A DNA stretch of 64,000 nt from Parapristionchus giblindavisi. Taxonomy: Eukaryota > Nematoda > Chromadorea > Rhabditida > Diplogasteridae. The first letter of the stretch is position 1, and each line of letters opens with the position of its first letter. Positions 51,101 to 59,439 of this stretch are shown piece after piece. Under the pieces are notes generated by a model, which did no database searches, was not told the origin of the DNA, and was given only the letters and a program-made list of their open reading frames with translations. The position numbers and the translations under genes were made by a program. The stretch is taken from NCBI GenBank assembly GCA_943737045.1, contig CALSFV010000300.1:372001-436000 (forward strand). Reading direction: 5' to 3'.

Positions 51101-53834
51101 GTCTTCGTCCGTTGTGGATCTCACTCAATCATATGATGACCTTTCCTCGGAATGTTCGGTCGAATCAGTAGCCGAACTAGATGAGACGGTCAAGATTGCT
51201 CCATTTACGGTACTTGATGATTCCGACAAAAGTTGGCGGAATAATCATTTTTGGAAGATCCAGTCGTCTATTGGACAAAGGTTGACAATTTTGCATTTCA
51301 AAATTATTCTAATATGGGCATTTTTTTAAGGAAATGGCTAACAGCGGTGATGAATGAACACAAATTGCTTTCCGAACATCTGCCACCCGACATCTTTGTA
51401 TGGACCTACGAGTCACGGTATGAACTGGTGTAGTTTGCGTGAGGCTCCGCCCCTTTTATTTTCAGAATGGACCTGTTCACGGCAATAATTATCGGTTCCG
51501 AGGGTACTCCGTTTGAGCTGACTCCATTTCACTTTGATATCTATCTCCCTCCCGAATATCCTTCGGTCCCACCAAAAGTGCACTATCACGCATGGTCACA
51601 AGTAAGTGTTAAAGGTGGACTCCCGGGAATATTTCCGTGAACAAACTGTGAAGACAGAAAGATAGCAAAAGTTATTCTACATACCGTACACTATTTCTTT
51701 TATGAATTAGTCACCTTATTGATCACTAGAATCATGAATGAATCATGCTTGCAATCGCAGGCAAAGGCGCGCTTTTTTGAAAATAGCATAGTTCGGCAAT
51801 AGGATTCGAACCCGCGACCATGAGCTAGATAGTCAGAAATGTTACAAAAGTGACTGATGAGAGGACACTCTTTCTTCTTGTATCTCATCTGACACTTACA
51901 TGAGCGATATGCAAATGATTTGCATGAACATTCGCGGGTCTCCACCTTTAAAGGCACACCCCGAGCTAATTTAACTCTCCACTCTGGCAACCTTCTCTCA
52001 TGGACAATGAAATACAGAGAGCGTTGCCAGATCGAAAACTTTTAAATTAGCTCGGGATGTGCCACTTTGGCCTATCTGTTCTAATCTGTGATATTCAGGA
52101 AAAGTTGAATCCAAATCTATACCAAAGTGGTCACATCTGTCTATCGCTTTTGGGAACATGGAAAGGAAGTGTACGATTTTTTAGCTATACTCTCAACTCA
52201 AAATTCCCTAAATGGAAAATTAGAATAGTTCATCAATTTTACACGCTTTAACAAAATTCTTTGCTTTATATATTTGCTTATTTAATATATTTTGCTATGC
52301 ACAATTCAATCGTCTTACAAGGGGATGTTCCTGTCTTGAAATTCGGCTTGTTGATTCGGAAATTCGTGTGGCTTCCCACAAAACCATCCTAATGAGTTCA
52401 TGAACTTAGCTATCAACTATCCAAACAACTGCTGGTGTCATTTAGCAGATAAGGTAGATAAGATGTGAATTTTCGAATCAACTAGTCGAATTTCAATATC
52501 GATTTTCTCGAAGCTCAGCTCGATTGGGCAACTTTTGAAAGCAGATTCGTCATCCAAAACTGATTCTATTCATGCCATTGCCATCTCACATGGCCAGGAC
52601 AAGTTGGGAGCATCCCCTTGTTATTGATAATTCTTATTTATGTTTTTTTTCGGGGGATTGATCTATCTTTGATCTTTAAAGGGTGATGAAATGTGGAATG
52701 ACAAATCGAACCTTCTACAAGTCCTCATTTCATTCCAAGGACTGGTTTTCAATGCTCAACCCTTCTTCAACGAGGCTGGATATGATGCCAAAAAGGTAAA
52801 AATCAGTTGTCATTTGGCTCTCAAGCATTGGGTTTTTTTTTTGAAAATGGGCGCCGCATTTCGCTACGTATGCGTATGCATGCATGTTTTCAGTGTTCAG
52901 TGTTTCAATTGAAATACCCTGCGTGTCAATGGGGATACGGTGTGAAGTAACCATAATCATCAATCAATAATGATTGACTATCGTAATCTTTTACGGTAAT
53001 TTCAGGACCATCTGGGTTTTCCACTTGGGACACAACATTATCCGAAACGTATTCTTAGCGAAATGTAACGCGCGTTTTCGTGACGGCTAGTATCGGAAGA
53101 CAAATGCAACGACGCATATCCACTGCGCTACACGGGCGCTGCCTCAGACCGTTCACAAATAACCTATAGATACGTCTTATTGTTTACATTTGAGGAGGCA
53201 GCTGATCACGAGGATCATTCGAGTCGTTACAATGAGACTTCGATGGTGAACTCTCTGGACTACCTGAAGAGAATCTACGAGGAGAGTGATGAACCGATTC
53301 GATCTCTTGTCAGACAAACCATCAACGAGAGATGGCCAAGGTGTGGTTGTATATTTTCTCGTTAAATTTTGTATTAAAGAGGCAACCCAAGCAAATTTTA
53401 GCTACCTACATTTTATCGCAGATGAGTAAAGCGAGAGCGTGTTTCTAACAATACGGCAGAATCTCTCTCACTCTTTACGAGATAGTGTCTAGCGATGGCA
53501 GTCCCTTTAAAGGTACAAAGCACGCATCGAATCGTGGCTCTACAACTCCTCCTCATCTCCACCGTTTCCTGTGTGCAACAGCAAAGGCTTCCACATTGCA
53601 CTCAGAAACCATATCGATAAGGTGATGTTTTAGAACATTTGAATGAATTTTGATTTTAGTAATGGTATATGATCTTTGATCAGTGCTGACGGTTTCTTAG
53701 CAAGACAAATGCATATTTGAAAATGATTTATTTATTCATAGCCAAGAGGCTTTATTTGTATATGTTTATTTTATTTTACATTATATAATAATAAAAAAAA
53801 ATTACAGATCGACTTGATCTTCAACGAAGAATAG
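30140..53834 (+). CDS. UBE2O: UBE2O-like E2/E3 hybrid ubiquitin-conjugating enzyme, 5' incomplete
   Basis: UBE2O acts as a combined E2/E3 in ubiquitination. Exons: 30140-30231, 30294-30369, 30563-30631, 30789-30935, 31269-31326, 34008-34106, 34174-34277, 48493-48545, 49193-49268, 50259-50317, 50540-50720, 50817-51280, 51331-51417, 51466-51601, 52099-52170, 52682-52795, 53195-53340, 53513-53621 and 53808-53834. All these junctions keep phase, with no internal stop. Domains in order: conserved region with [20 protein letters not shown] and [12 protein letters not shown]; a Ser-rich acidic linker (50980-51120); the UBC fold with [10 protein letters not shown] and [19 protein letters not shown], whose Cys (52138-52140) is at the catalytic position; C-terminal RIESWLY and SKGFHIALR; end IDLIFNEE. 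A 50-bp intron (51281-51330) explains an apparent frame change. N-terminal exons before 30140 are not identified. Confidence 0.88.
31407..31537. mobile_element. TA-flanked MITE
   Basis: TIR CACAGAGAGAAAAGAAGTGT and inverse ACTCTTTTCTCTGTGTG, TA on both sides, in a UBE2O-like intron. Ends resemble the MITE at 59607. Confidence 0.7.
32365..32438 (+). pseudogene. tRNA-like sequence in left arm
   Basis: GTGGCGCAATGGTAAAGATG resembles a D-arm, and GGGTTCGATCCCCGCC a well-paired T-arm (GCGGG/CCCGC). An anticodon stem GCGTA/TGCGC can be drawn, but the loop lacks U33 and the 5' acceptor half does not pair with GACGCGA. Mirrored at 33347-33418. Confidence 0.5.
32494..32955. mobile_element. E-derived hairpin element 2
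   Basis: CTG at 32491-32493 and 32956-32958. Same TIR and arms as the element at 28173-28639, with small differences (an extra TTTATTC in one arm). Nested in the hAT-like element. Confidence 0.8.
33347..33418 (-). pseudogene. tRNA-like sequence in right arm
   Basis: Inverse copy of 32365-32438 with minor changes (CACAAAAGTTG for CGCAAAAGTTG, CACTGCGCC for CATTGCGCC). Confidence 0.5.
34323..36525. mobile_element. P1: 2.2-kb TTAA-flanked palindrome
   Basis: TTAA at 34319-34322 and 36526-36529. Ends GAGACCGGCTCGG and CCGAGCCGGTCTC. Inverted along nearly its full length (CTCACATATGTCACATTAAG and GAATGTGACCACCATGTAC have mirrors). The core 35147-35706 is a diverged member of the hairpin family at 53967. 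In the UBE2O-like intron 34278-48492. Confidence 0.8.
37923..38072 (+). CDS. Exon-like block shared by E3 and E2
   Basis: TTTGCAG acceptor and CAG|GTAATT donor. Frames [20 protein letters not shown] and [20 protein letters not shown] are both open. Same place relative to the E terminus as 16305-16467, with clear similarity at the 3' end. Product unknown. Confidence 0.35.
38237..38895 (-). repeat. 3' LTR (sense orientation minus)
   Basis: 659 bp, apparently identical to 43038-43696. Includes five copies of CCACACCTAGTAGC at 38341, 38366, 38395, 38412 and 38437. Confidence 0.93.
38341..38450. promoter_or_regulatory. Five-fold CCACACCTAGTAGC array in the LTR
   Basis: Exact 14-mer copies with starts spaced 25, 29, 17 and 25 bp, plus short variable linkers (TATCAG, ACTGATCAG, TATCGGC). 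Present identically in the other LTR from 43142. Iterated sites in an LTR suggest transcription factor or RNA-binding sites. Function is inferred only. Confidence 0.55.
38896..38912 (-). other. Polypurine tract
   Basis: On the minus strand AAAGAAAAGGAGGGCA lies immediately upstream of the 3' LTR, the expected place and composition for the plus-strand primer of LTR elements. Confidence 0.75.
38922..42875 (-). CDS. Retrotransposon Gag-protease polyprotein, 1317 aa
   Basis: Single intact frame. Approximate layout: acidic N-terminus; basic patch ~95-115; coiled coil ~265-320 ([16 protein letters not shown]); Gag core ~405-500 ([26 protein letters not shown]); CCHC zinc knuckle Cys596, Cys599, His604, Cys609; retropepsin-like domain with DTG at 750-752 and [16 protein letters not shown] near its end; then a second, degenerate copy ([32 protein letters not shown]) in which DTG is replaced by DED at 915-917. 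Farther on, KVRLKED-type short repeats. The start at 42875 is the first Met in the frame. [11 protein letters not shown], 12 codons later, is an alternative. The Gag core resembles Gag regions of metazoan Gypsy/Bel-type elements, but I cannot assign a clade. Confidence 0.88.
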   Translation of the reverse strand: MIDCLTADSSGMMSNFDDLDEEHLLGDETERGAGMSYDDEQNLNINDVITNDETAPGGNEAILPPAAIVTEVIEGARQPVAAPPKVQDRYIRTRSNSRNKRENMNDPELFLRRLREKLSDLVNNLVTREVNKGGSKLAVKELEKVWNDGMKEVDEELVEMNSFLVEQSRQLRERTGGEGEGLTQIITDTLAGTNLFDLKELREKYDVLVCSDSKWRDIYNTVITERNRFERILKSALHSVELNSMNDLVSQFLEARTELQDRSKVKEDAEAMERKLREAQSDLAAREADLRTARKQIEDMQQRLFIAEQREYRYNPEHDRLRHKETEVTKDRLQDRSANKHLENERWNQSILESPEPRPRRLHQQGVRGSEERTSENSSYSDTVAGVKDVVRQCSDVPRVSLSELPLLAHYDGSRERWDIFKDGFLLRYGRMSDHDSKILLRESLVGKARNEYRSLPKEYDCKGIRECLEWLRDRCMGGSQYAELEYERKLGAISAEGRSVTEVSDDIEYFTMKMYGEDSESLEKNRRKKFMLIYDQHKEYKELLKLFDDGGSYEELKKVIQRSEYIDRRLNDNDNGREWRNGGYTAPPNRSMITCRNCGGVGHISTVCTTGRWNGRPPTSWNQPYNQSMYSNRPVDEHQVRTGVQQGAFPYNHHAPRFEPQDARSQQPPTDQRESKENAPRLYNVICTQVNDVREVPMQEDQSVVENTCKENEEKQAEDEVEDSHCKFIKRFKTVHGTIGGVKVDACLDTGAEVNLIDFDTVKGMAGVVIDDRITGFTDALGNRVKLVGTICVDVNMERGRRCKVGFFVTEKKIPCILLGQSALDAMGMELIVKDEVVDMCSGNDAVVLKSARNDLGAVIVGGGSPDKGEQILLTDEEAVEDGDTTVRVPEWNGTNTVMVRGDIKGLDVEVRLDEDFEANMVNDTAKDVVVVVVEVEDSDVTDAREDQVKIVGNIVADVEMEGGNPFNDESACTETNSPCIVLAQGILEAEGIELREKDEDTVVDEVVDGSEESIKIEAVVSSCVIPNEMDSGMERGILSRRDGMIKNEKDIIDGDIVERVCKETASVKRTKVRLKEDCMNMKDMDDILGDMVEGPKVRLKEDGMDKKDEDIIDGDSIAGVLVCKGTVPVMGLDDQLKEDCILLDDKMVDRVNNSHHDVRVPVGNESKSVTVSVGYDCDSVNRCIISGYISEACDEEMSCGLLYRAMVFEQSNCRKKKVPREPDKSFASTSREPVLLRGGSVSVVASFNVMFVVVVTCKVIYTLAVVFYTRAIVVANSCHRRQSTAIAVNVATFVIVSPLVSPFAVPYPVEVKKDA
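43018..43037 (-). other. Primer binding site
   Basis: Directly after the 5' LTR on the minus strand the sequence is TGGGGGCTGAGCCGGCCTTG. It starts with TGG, complementary to a tRNA CCA end. The cognate tRNA would end GCCCCCA and was not identified. Confidence 0.6.
43038..43696 (-). repeat. 5' LTR (sense orientation minus)
   Basis: 659 bp, apparently identical to 38237-38895. Transcription should start within it towards lower coordinates. Confidence 0.93.
43716..43776 (+). CDS. Short exon-like block, unrecognised
   Basis: TTTGCAG acceptor and ACG|GTGAGC donor. Frames are partly open ([13 protein letters not shown] then a stop in one). It precedes the glycogen synthase exons in E3 but does not match the known N-terminus. 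Confidence 0.25.
44085..45960 (+). pseudogene. gsy-1: Glycogen synthase pseudogene, copy 2
   Basis: Exon-like blocks: 44085-44246 ([30 protein letters not shown]), 44418-44504 ([29 protein letters not shown]), 44711-44805 (AKLLEVTHI, then after a frameshift [20 protein letters not shown]), 44889-44951 ([12 protein letters not shown]), 45187-45246 (degraded) and ~45836-45960 (FVRGCH-like, then [18 protein letters not shown]). These follow the order of the GT3 glycogen synthase N-terminal half plus one late exon. Middle exons present in copy 1 are missing. Frameshifts occur before AALSTD and in 44711-44805. The [10 protein letters not shown] segment is intact here but shifted in copy 1, so the two copies decayed independently. 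Confidence 0.82.
45307..45608. mobile_element. MITE with 8-bp target duplication and empty site in E1
   Basis: AATAACTG at 45299-45306 and 45609-45616. E1 has a single AATAACTG at the equivalent place (~955). TIR GGMAYTTCTTCG..CTGGCCACCCCC. hAT-like by target length. No ORF of note. Confidence 0.88.
47115..47466. mobile_element. TTA-flanked hairpin
   Basis: TIR TGGCTCGTTAAAAAATAGTG and inverse, TTA at 47112-47114 and 47467-47469, inserted at GAGTCTTA in T2. A 3-bp TTA target is typical of PIF/Harbinger. Interior has a GCGCGCGCGC run. Confidence 0.75.
47487..48408. mobile_element. P2: TTAA-flanked palindrome
   Basis: Ends GACACCGGCTCAGTAAGATTC and GAATCTCACTGCGCCGGTG, with TTAC at 47483-47486 and TTAA at 48409-48412. 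Arms invert around ~47910 (CTCGACGAGCTCTTCAATATG region). Sister of 54921-56688. Confidence 0.75.
48683..48745 (+). pseudogene. tRNA-like A-box/B-box sequence
   Basis: TAGCTAAGTGGTTAC (A-box) and GCGGGTTCGAATCCCGT (B-box with paired T-stem) at tRNA spacing, in the UBE2O-like intron 48546-49192. The anticodon and acceptor stems do not form. Probably a relic. Confidence 0.45.
49700..50223. mobile_element. hAT-like non-autonomous element
   Basis: 8-bp duplication GTACAGGC at 49692-49699 and 50224-50231. TIR CAGGGTTATGCG / CGCACAACCCTG. Arms rich in CCGGAAAA/TTTTCCGG. In the UBE2O-like intron 49269-50258. Confidence 0.88.
51611..51949. mobile_element. AAGGTGGA-ended MITE, full copy
   Basis: Left AAAGGTGGACTCCCGGG, right CGGGTCTCCACCTTT. 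Contains GGATTCGAACCCGCGACC (minus-strand B-box) at ~51800. Directly abuts the 118-bp MITE at 51950. Confidence 0.6.
51950..52068. repeat. 118-bp MITE, copy 3 of 5
   Basis: AAGGCACACCCCGAGCTAAT and inverse GCTCGGGATGTGCC, ending ~30 bp before the exon that encodes the catalytic Cys. Confidence 0.75.
52171..52681 (+). other. Intron of the UBE2O-like gene, no further feature
   Basis: AT-rich intron between the catalytic-Cys exon and [10 protein letters not shown]. Contains TTTGATCTTTAAAG at the acceptor. No repeat boundaries recognised. Confidence 0.6.
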
Positions 53835-53891
53835 GACAATGATAATTTAATTTAAACAGTTTCAGTAGTTGTTTTTGAATTTATGTATTTG

Positions 53892-53897
53892 AATAAA
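53892..53897 (+). promoter_or_regulatory. Candidate polyadenylation signal
   Basis: AATAAA 58 bp after the UBE2O-like stop codon, in AT-rich DNA. Confidence 0.45.
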
Positions 53898-53966
53898 TAA
53901 TTTATGTAATTCGATATTTTCATATATTGTACAGCAATAACGACCAAAGTTCAGAACGACATAATG

Positions 53967-54622
53967 GGGGGGGGGGCGATCGATTCGGCAACGATCGTTT
54001 CGGCAACGGATCATAAATCGGTTGGGAGATGGCCTATGGCAACAAAAGTTGTACCATTGTTATCAGTATGGGTGTACGGTTTTGTGCTACCGTAACCGTC
54101 GGGAATCGTGAACTGATTTTTTTCAGTGGACCCATGACCCGGGGTTCATGGTTGAAAATTACCGAAGTCGAAAAATTAATGAGGATAGGAGACCAAATAC
54201 TATATGCCTGTATATCGATAGTCAGCTAACTTTTATTTTTATGGATACCGTAACCAGAACCACCGTAATCAAAACGCGATTTGCCTTGAATTTCGCTATA
54301 ATATTGAAGAGTACGGTAGCTAGATTACGGTAGATCGGGTTACGGTATCCATAAAAATAAAAGTTAGCTGACTGTTGATATACAGGCATATAGTATTTGG
54401 TCTCGGACCATCATGAATTTTTCGACTTCGGTAATTTTCAACCATAAACCCCGGGTCATGGGTCCACTGAAAAAAATCAGTTCACGATTCCCGACGGTTA
54501 CGGTAGCACAATACCGTACACCCCTACTGATAACAATGGTAAAAGTTTCGTTTCCATAAGCCATCTCCCAACCGATTTATGACCCGTTGCCGAAACGATC
54601 GTTGCCGAATCGATCGCCCCCC
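53967..54622. mobile_element. Hairpin element with 8-bp target duplication
   Basis: ACATAATG at 53959-53966 and 54623-54630. Ends GGGCGATCGATTCGGCAACG and inverse. Arms contain GTTGTACCATTGTTATCAGT and CTACCGTAACCGTCGGGAAT. Loop ~54290 contains TACGGTAG motifs. One arm recurs at 11208-11436, and a diverged hairpin at 35147-35706. Confidence 0.85.
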
Positions 54623-54920
54623 ACATAATGTTCTTCATTTTCAAGGCACAGTCCCACATTTATAGAGAATGTAGGCAATATAATCGCAACAATTTATCAC
54701 TCTACTAGTTCGTCTTTCTCGTGGTACTCGGTTTCGGTGTGTTCGATTTGGTGCTATTCAATCGCGGATTGTGAGTTATCTTCTCAAGTGTTTCTTTGCC
54801 GCGCAATGCTCCGCCCACTTCTTCTCTCGACATTCCATTTTCGCTTATTTTATTGAATTTTATGGAATTTTCTCGTCATTTCATTGGGGTTTCAGCAAAA
54901 ATAAAATTATAAGCATTTAA

Positions 54921-56688
54921 GACATCGGCTCAGTGAGATTCCAGGAAGTGCCGGACATCGACCTCACCGATTTGGCCCAAAATTTTTTTATGAATGCCCC
55001 CATGGGCCCCCATCACAAAATGGGTATTCATTTGGGCTGGTTCCTTGAAACACAAATGTGGTGGGTTTTCGAATTTTGAAAACTCGATTTTCACTGAAAA
55101 AAATGGAGCGCCCTAGGACCAATGTTAGTGTCGATTAATTATAAGTATAAATATACAACAAAAACTGGCTATACGACGGTCCGCAGATCCGATCGCAAAC
55201 TGATTTTTTTTACCTCCTCAAAACATTCTAAAATTAATTAAAATTTTAAAACAAAAAAGTGCAGTCCAATTTTTGCCTCATCTTATAGAGCAAAAAATTC
55301 CGCGTCGAATAATGGGAAAAAATCAAAAATCGAAGCACCCCTCTTTTGAGATAAATGGACCTGAAGTTGACCCGAAAATATTTTTGTTTTCAAACCCCCT
55401 CATGTTTGTACTCATATTGAAGAGCTCGTCGAGTAGAACAACTTTCTTGTTGAACGTTTTGTCTGAAACTCTTGTACAAGAGAAATACATGAATTAAGAT
55501 TTATTGGATCCAAATCATTTCGTTCGCTTGTATCTTGAGAACAAACTACTTTTATAGAATACGACCAACAGGAAAAATGATGTACTCGACGAGTTCTTTA
55601 AAATGAGTATAAACATGGCAAGGTTTTAACAACTTTATTTTCAAGACCACTTTCCAGGCCATATTTTTCAGCATTGGGGTCTAAAATTTTTTTTCGTGAA
55701 ACAACAAACTAAGTATGGATTTTTGCGTTCTACAATATTGGCGTAATCAATTTGTGCACAAAAAATATTTTACTTTCGTTTACTCAAAAGTGGGTGAACA
55801 ACCTTGTGAATAAATAAAACTCATGTAGTTCTCTTGTACATGAGTTTCAAACAAAGTGCTCAACATCAAAGTTGTTCTACTCGACGAGCTCTTCAATATG
55901 AGTACAAACACGAGGGGATTTGAAAACAAAAATATTTTCGGGTCAACTTCAGGTCCATTTATCTCAAAAGAGGGGTCCTTCGATTTTTTATTTTTTCCTT
56001 TATTCGACGCGGAATTTTTTGCTCTATAAGATGAGGTAAAAATTGGACTGCACTTTTTTTGTTTTAAAAATATGATATTTTCGTTTTACTCAAAATTAGC
56101 AGAAAACGTGTGAAACTCTCTTGTACATGAGTTTCAGACAAAACGTTCAACATGAAAGTTATTATACTTGACGAGCTCTTCAATATGAGTACAAACATGA
56201 GGGGGTTTGAAAACAAAAATATTTTCGGGTTAACTTCAGGTCCATTTATCTCAAAAGAGGGGTCCTTCGATTTTTTATTTTTTTCGCTTATTCGACTCGG
56301 AATTTTTTGCTCTATAAGATGAGGCAAAAATTGGACTGCACTTTTTTGTTTTAAAATTTTAATTAATTTTTGAATGTTTTGAGGAGGTAAAAAAATCAGT
56401 TTGCGATCGGATCTGCGGACCGTCGTATAGCCAGTTTTTGTTGTCTATTTATACTTATAACTAATCGACACTAACATTGGTCCTAGGTCGCTCCATTTTT
56501 TTCTGGTGAAAATCGAGTTTTCAAATTTCGAGAACCCGCCACATCTGTGTTTCAAGGATCCAGCCCAAATGAATACCCATTTTGTGATAGGGGCCATGGG
56601 GGTATCCACAAAAAAATTTTGAGCCAAATCGGTGAGGTCGATGTCCGGGGTCACTGGCACAACCCTCGAATCTTACTGAGCCGGTGTC
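54921..56688. mobile_element. P3: TTAA-flanked palindromic element
   Basis: TTAA 54917-54920 and 56689-56692. Ends GACATCGGCTCAGTGAGATTC and CTTACTGAGCCGGTGTC. Larger than P2 because a module with GAGCTCGTCGAGTAGAACAA occurs three times (about 55420, 55890 inverted, 56170 inverted). Mirrored ORFs starting MPHLIEQKIP are arms of the palindrome, not genes. Confidence 0.75.
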
Positions 56689-56699
56689 TTAAAAAAGTA

Positions 56700-57259
56700 C
56701 GGAAAAACCAAATTTGGCGAAATGTTTGGAGTGCGTTTTTCTCAACGGTGGAGAAGTTTACTAAGTTCGGTATTTGTGTGGTGTATGAAAAACTTTTGTA
56801 ATTCTAAAATATGGGCTATCGCTGTTTGGCGGTCTCTAATGAATAGCGTTAATAGGGGAAACAAAATAAGCTGACTCGTTGGAATGCACCACTTTCTATT
56901 ATTCACACATATTTTCTTTGCATAATTATAATGCTCCTCGTGTACATCGTTTCGCCTTCCTCTTTCTTTTACTTCACTCAACCCTGAAACGTATCCCATC
57001 TCTCGGATTCATCCACTTCCATGGTCAAATGAGGAAGAAAGGGAAGGAGAGAAAGATGAAGAAGAGAAAGAAGAGGAAGAAGAGGAAGAAGATGAAGAAG
57101 AGGAAAAGGAGGAAGAACAGGGATAAGAGGAAGAAGAGGAAGACAAATTAGGAAGAATTGGAAGAAAGGATAGCATCAGTAAGAGAGAATAGGAAATAAT
57201 AAAATTTGGATAGACAGCTTTATGGTGTCTAGACGTAGCCTCCGAAACACTATAGTAAT
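56700..57259. other. Intergenic DNA with a GAAGAG-rich tract
   Basis: 57033-57140 is an imperfect purine repeat (AAGAGGAAGAAG) giving a Lys/Arg-rich pseudo-ORF. Nothing else recognised. Confidence 0.6.
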
Positions 57260-57263
57260 TTAA

Positions 57264-59217
57264 GAGAGATGGTCGTTAAGACTCGACCACCCCCCGGACA
57301 CGTGCGCTAGCAATGAGAACTGGGGGTCAATACTTGAGTGTTAGGAGTGTCACCGGCCCTTATTACACAAAACAGCAGAAATTTCCTGTTTGTGCCCTCA
57401 GGCTATTAGAAAAATTTATTTAAGTGTGAAAATGTTTAAAAATCATAATTTCTCAAATTGTTGAGATGAAGTCTAAATATCATTTGTGGTGCGTCCAGGT
57501 TGCATAGAGCTTGCTTATTCACTATTAGCATCGAATCTGCGTTGATTCCTAAACCACTAATTTGATTCATAATTTTGGTTTTTTCGGACAAATTATCGCT
57601 TGTTATAGATTGCTGCAAAGATTTCCGACCAGGTATTGTAGCCTAAGCAATTCTGCATTGATTTCACTTAAAACCGGGTTCTTCCCGTTAGACCATCTTG
57701 CCAAAATTTTCGCTCGAATTTTCGTAATCTATGGTTTTCCCGAACAAATGCATTTTCCAAACGTATTTTCCAAACGATTAGTGCGGAAATCTGGTCTGCT
57801 CACAGTTTACAGGTGAGACGAGCAAAATGACACAAGAAGATCATCGCTTGGATCAATTTCAAAATTTCTCAAGTCTGAAATGTTTTCATTTATGCGGCTT
57901 ATTGTGAAGTACTAATGATGTAAATAATATTCAGCCAATGCTCAATGGCTGATCTATCTTTTCATATTTTTTTCCGAAAATTTTCATTCTGATAGCGTGC
58001 GAAAAATCAAAATAGTGTTTGAATCAATTTCCAACTTGCTTTCTGTAACATTCTGTCATAGTACTTTACAATGTACATAATCAATATGAAAATCGTTTAA
58101 TTTCGAAAATTAAAAAAAATTAAATTTGAGTGCCTACTTTTTTGGAAAATTTCTGAAATATTGCAGTTTGTCGACTCGAATGTTGTGACAATGCGCAACT
58201 GACAATGACAATGTGCATTTTCATAATGAGTAAACATAGTAGAACTGAAATCCCGGCATTCGGCTCACTTTTGAAAAATCGATTTCCATGACCCCGGGGT
58301 CATGGCAAAAAAAAATGAATTTTCGAAAATAAACGATTTTCATATTGATTATGTACATTGTAAAGTACTATGACAGAATGCTACAGAAAGCAAGTTGGAA
58401 ACTGATTCAAACACAATTTTGATTTTTCGCACGCTATCAGAATGAAAATTTTCGAAAAAATTGATGAAAAGATAGATCAGCCATTGAGCATTGGCTGAAT
58501 ATTATTCACATCATTAGTACTTCACAATAAGCCACATAAATGAAAACATTTCAAACTTGAGAAATTTTGAAATTTTCGGATCATGACCCCCGGGTCATGA
58601 AAATCGAAATTTTCAAATTGATCCAAGTGATGGGCTTCATGTGGAATTTTACTGGTCTCATCTCGAAACTTTGTGTAGACCACAATTCCGCACCAATCGT
58701 TTGGAAAATACGTTTGGAAAATACATTTGTTAGGGAAAACCATCGATTACGGAAATTCGAGCGAAAATTTCGGCAAGATGGTCTAACGGGAAGAACCCGG
58801 TTTTAGGTGAAATCAGTGCAGAATTGCTTAAGCTACAATACCTGGTCGGAAATCTTTGCAGCAATCTACAACAAGGGATGATTTGTCCGAAAAAAACAAA
58901 ATTTTGAGTCAAAAAAGTAGTTTTGGAATCAACGCACATTCGATGCTAATAGTGAATTAGCAAGCTCTGTGCACTTTAGACCCATCGCAAATGATATTTA
59001 GACTTCATCTCAACAATTTGAAAAAATATGATTTTTTAACGTTTTTTTAAAAAATATTTTTTTTATTAGCCTGAGGGCACAAACATGAAATTTCTGCTGT
59101 TTTGTATAATAAGGGCCGGTGACACTCCTAACACCAAAGTATGGGCCCCCAGTTCTCATTGCTAGCGCACGTGTCCGGGGGTGGTCGAATATGATCGAGT
59201 CTTAGGGAACAGGCCTC
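57264..59217. mobile_element. T3: TTAA-flanked palindromic element, long form
   Basis: TTAA at 57260-57263 and 59218-59221. Same ends as T1 (GAGAGATGGTCGTTAAGACTC and GGAACAGGCCTC). Arms extend farther than T1, with inner CTCAATGGCTGATCTATCTT mirrored at ~58480. Confidence 0.8.
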
Positions 59218-59314
59218 TTAACATTCTCTAATAATTTTTTTAATTTTTAATTAAAACGTGCATGCAAATTAGGTTTTGTACCTTTTCAACATAATCATCT
59301 ATAATTGTGAAGTT

Positions 59315-59431
59315 AAAGGAAAACTCCGAGTTAATTCGAAAAGCTGCGCTATGGTAACGATCTCTCGCTTTCTTTGTGTACTAGAGAGTGTGGCCAGAGC
59401 GGAGGGTAAAATAAGCTCGGGGTGTGTCTTT
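59315..59431. repeat. 118-bp MITE, copy 4 of 5
   Basis: AAAACTCCGAGTTAATTCGA and inverse end AAGCTCGGGGTGTGTCTTT. Confidence 0.65.
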
Positions 59432-59439
59432 GGATGTGT

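Noticed and set aside
51251..51433. Apparent +1 frameshift in the UBE2O-like gene (open frame [14 protein letters not shown])
   Set aside because: A 50-bp intron 51281-51330 with GTTGAC donor and TTTTTTTAAG acceptor joins SSIGQR to KWLT in phase and gives the length expected from UBE2O. No frameshift is needed.
55273..56327. Mirrored ORFs beginning MPHLIEQKIP
   Set aside because: Arms of TTAA palindrome P3. No homology and no splice context.
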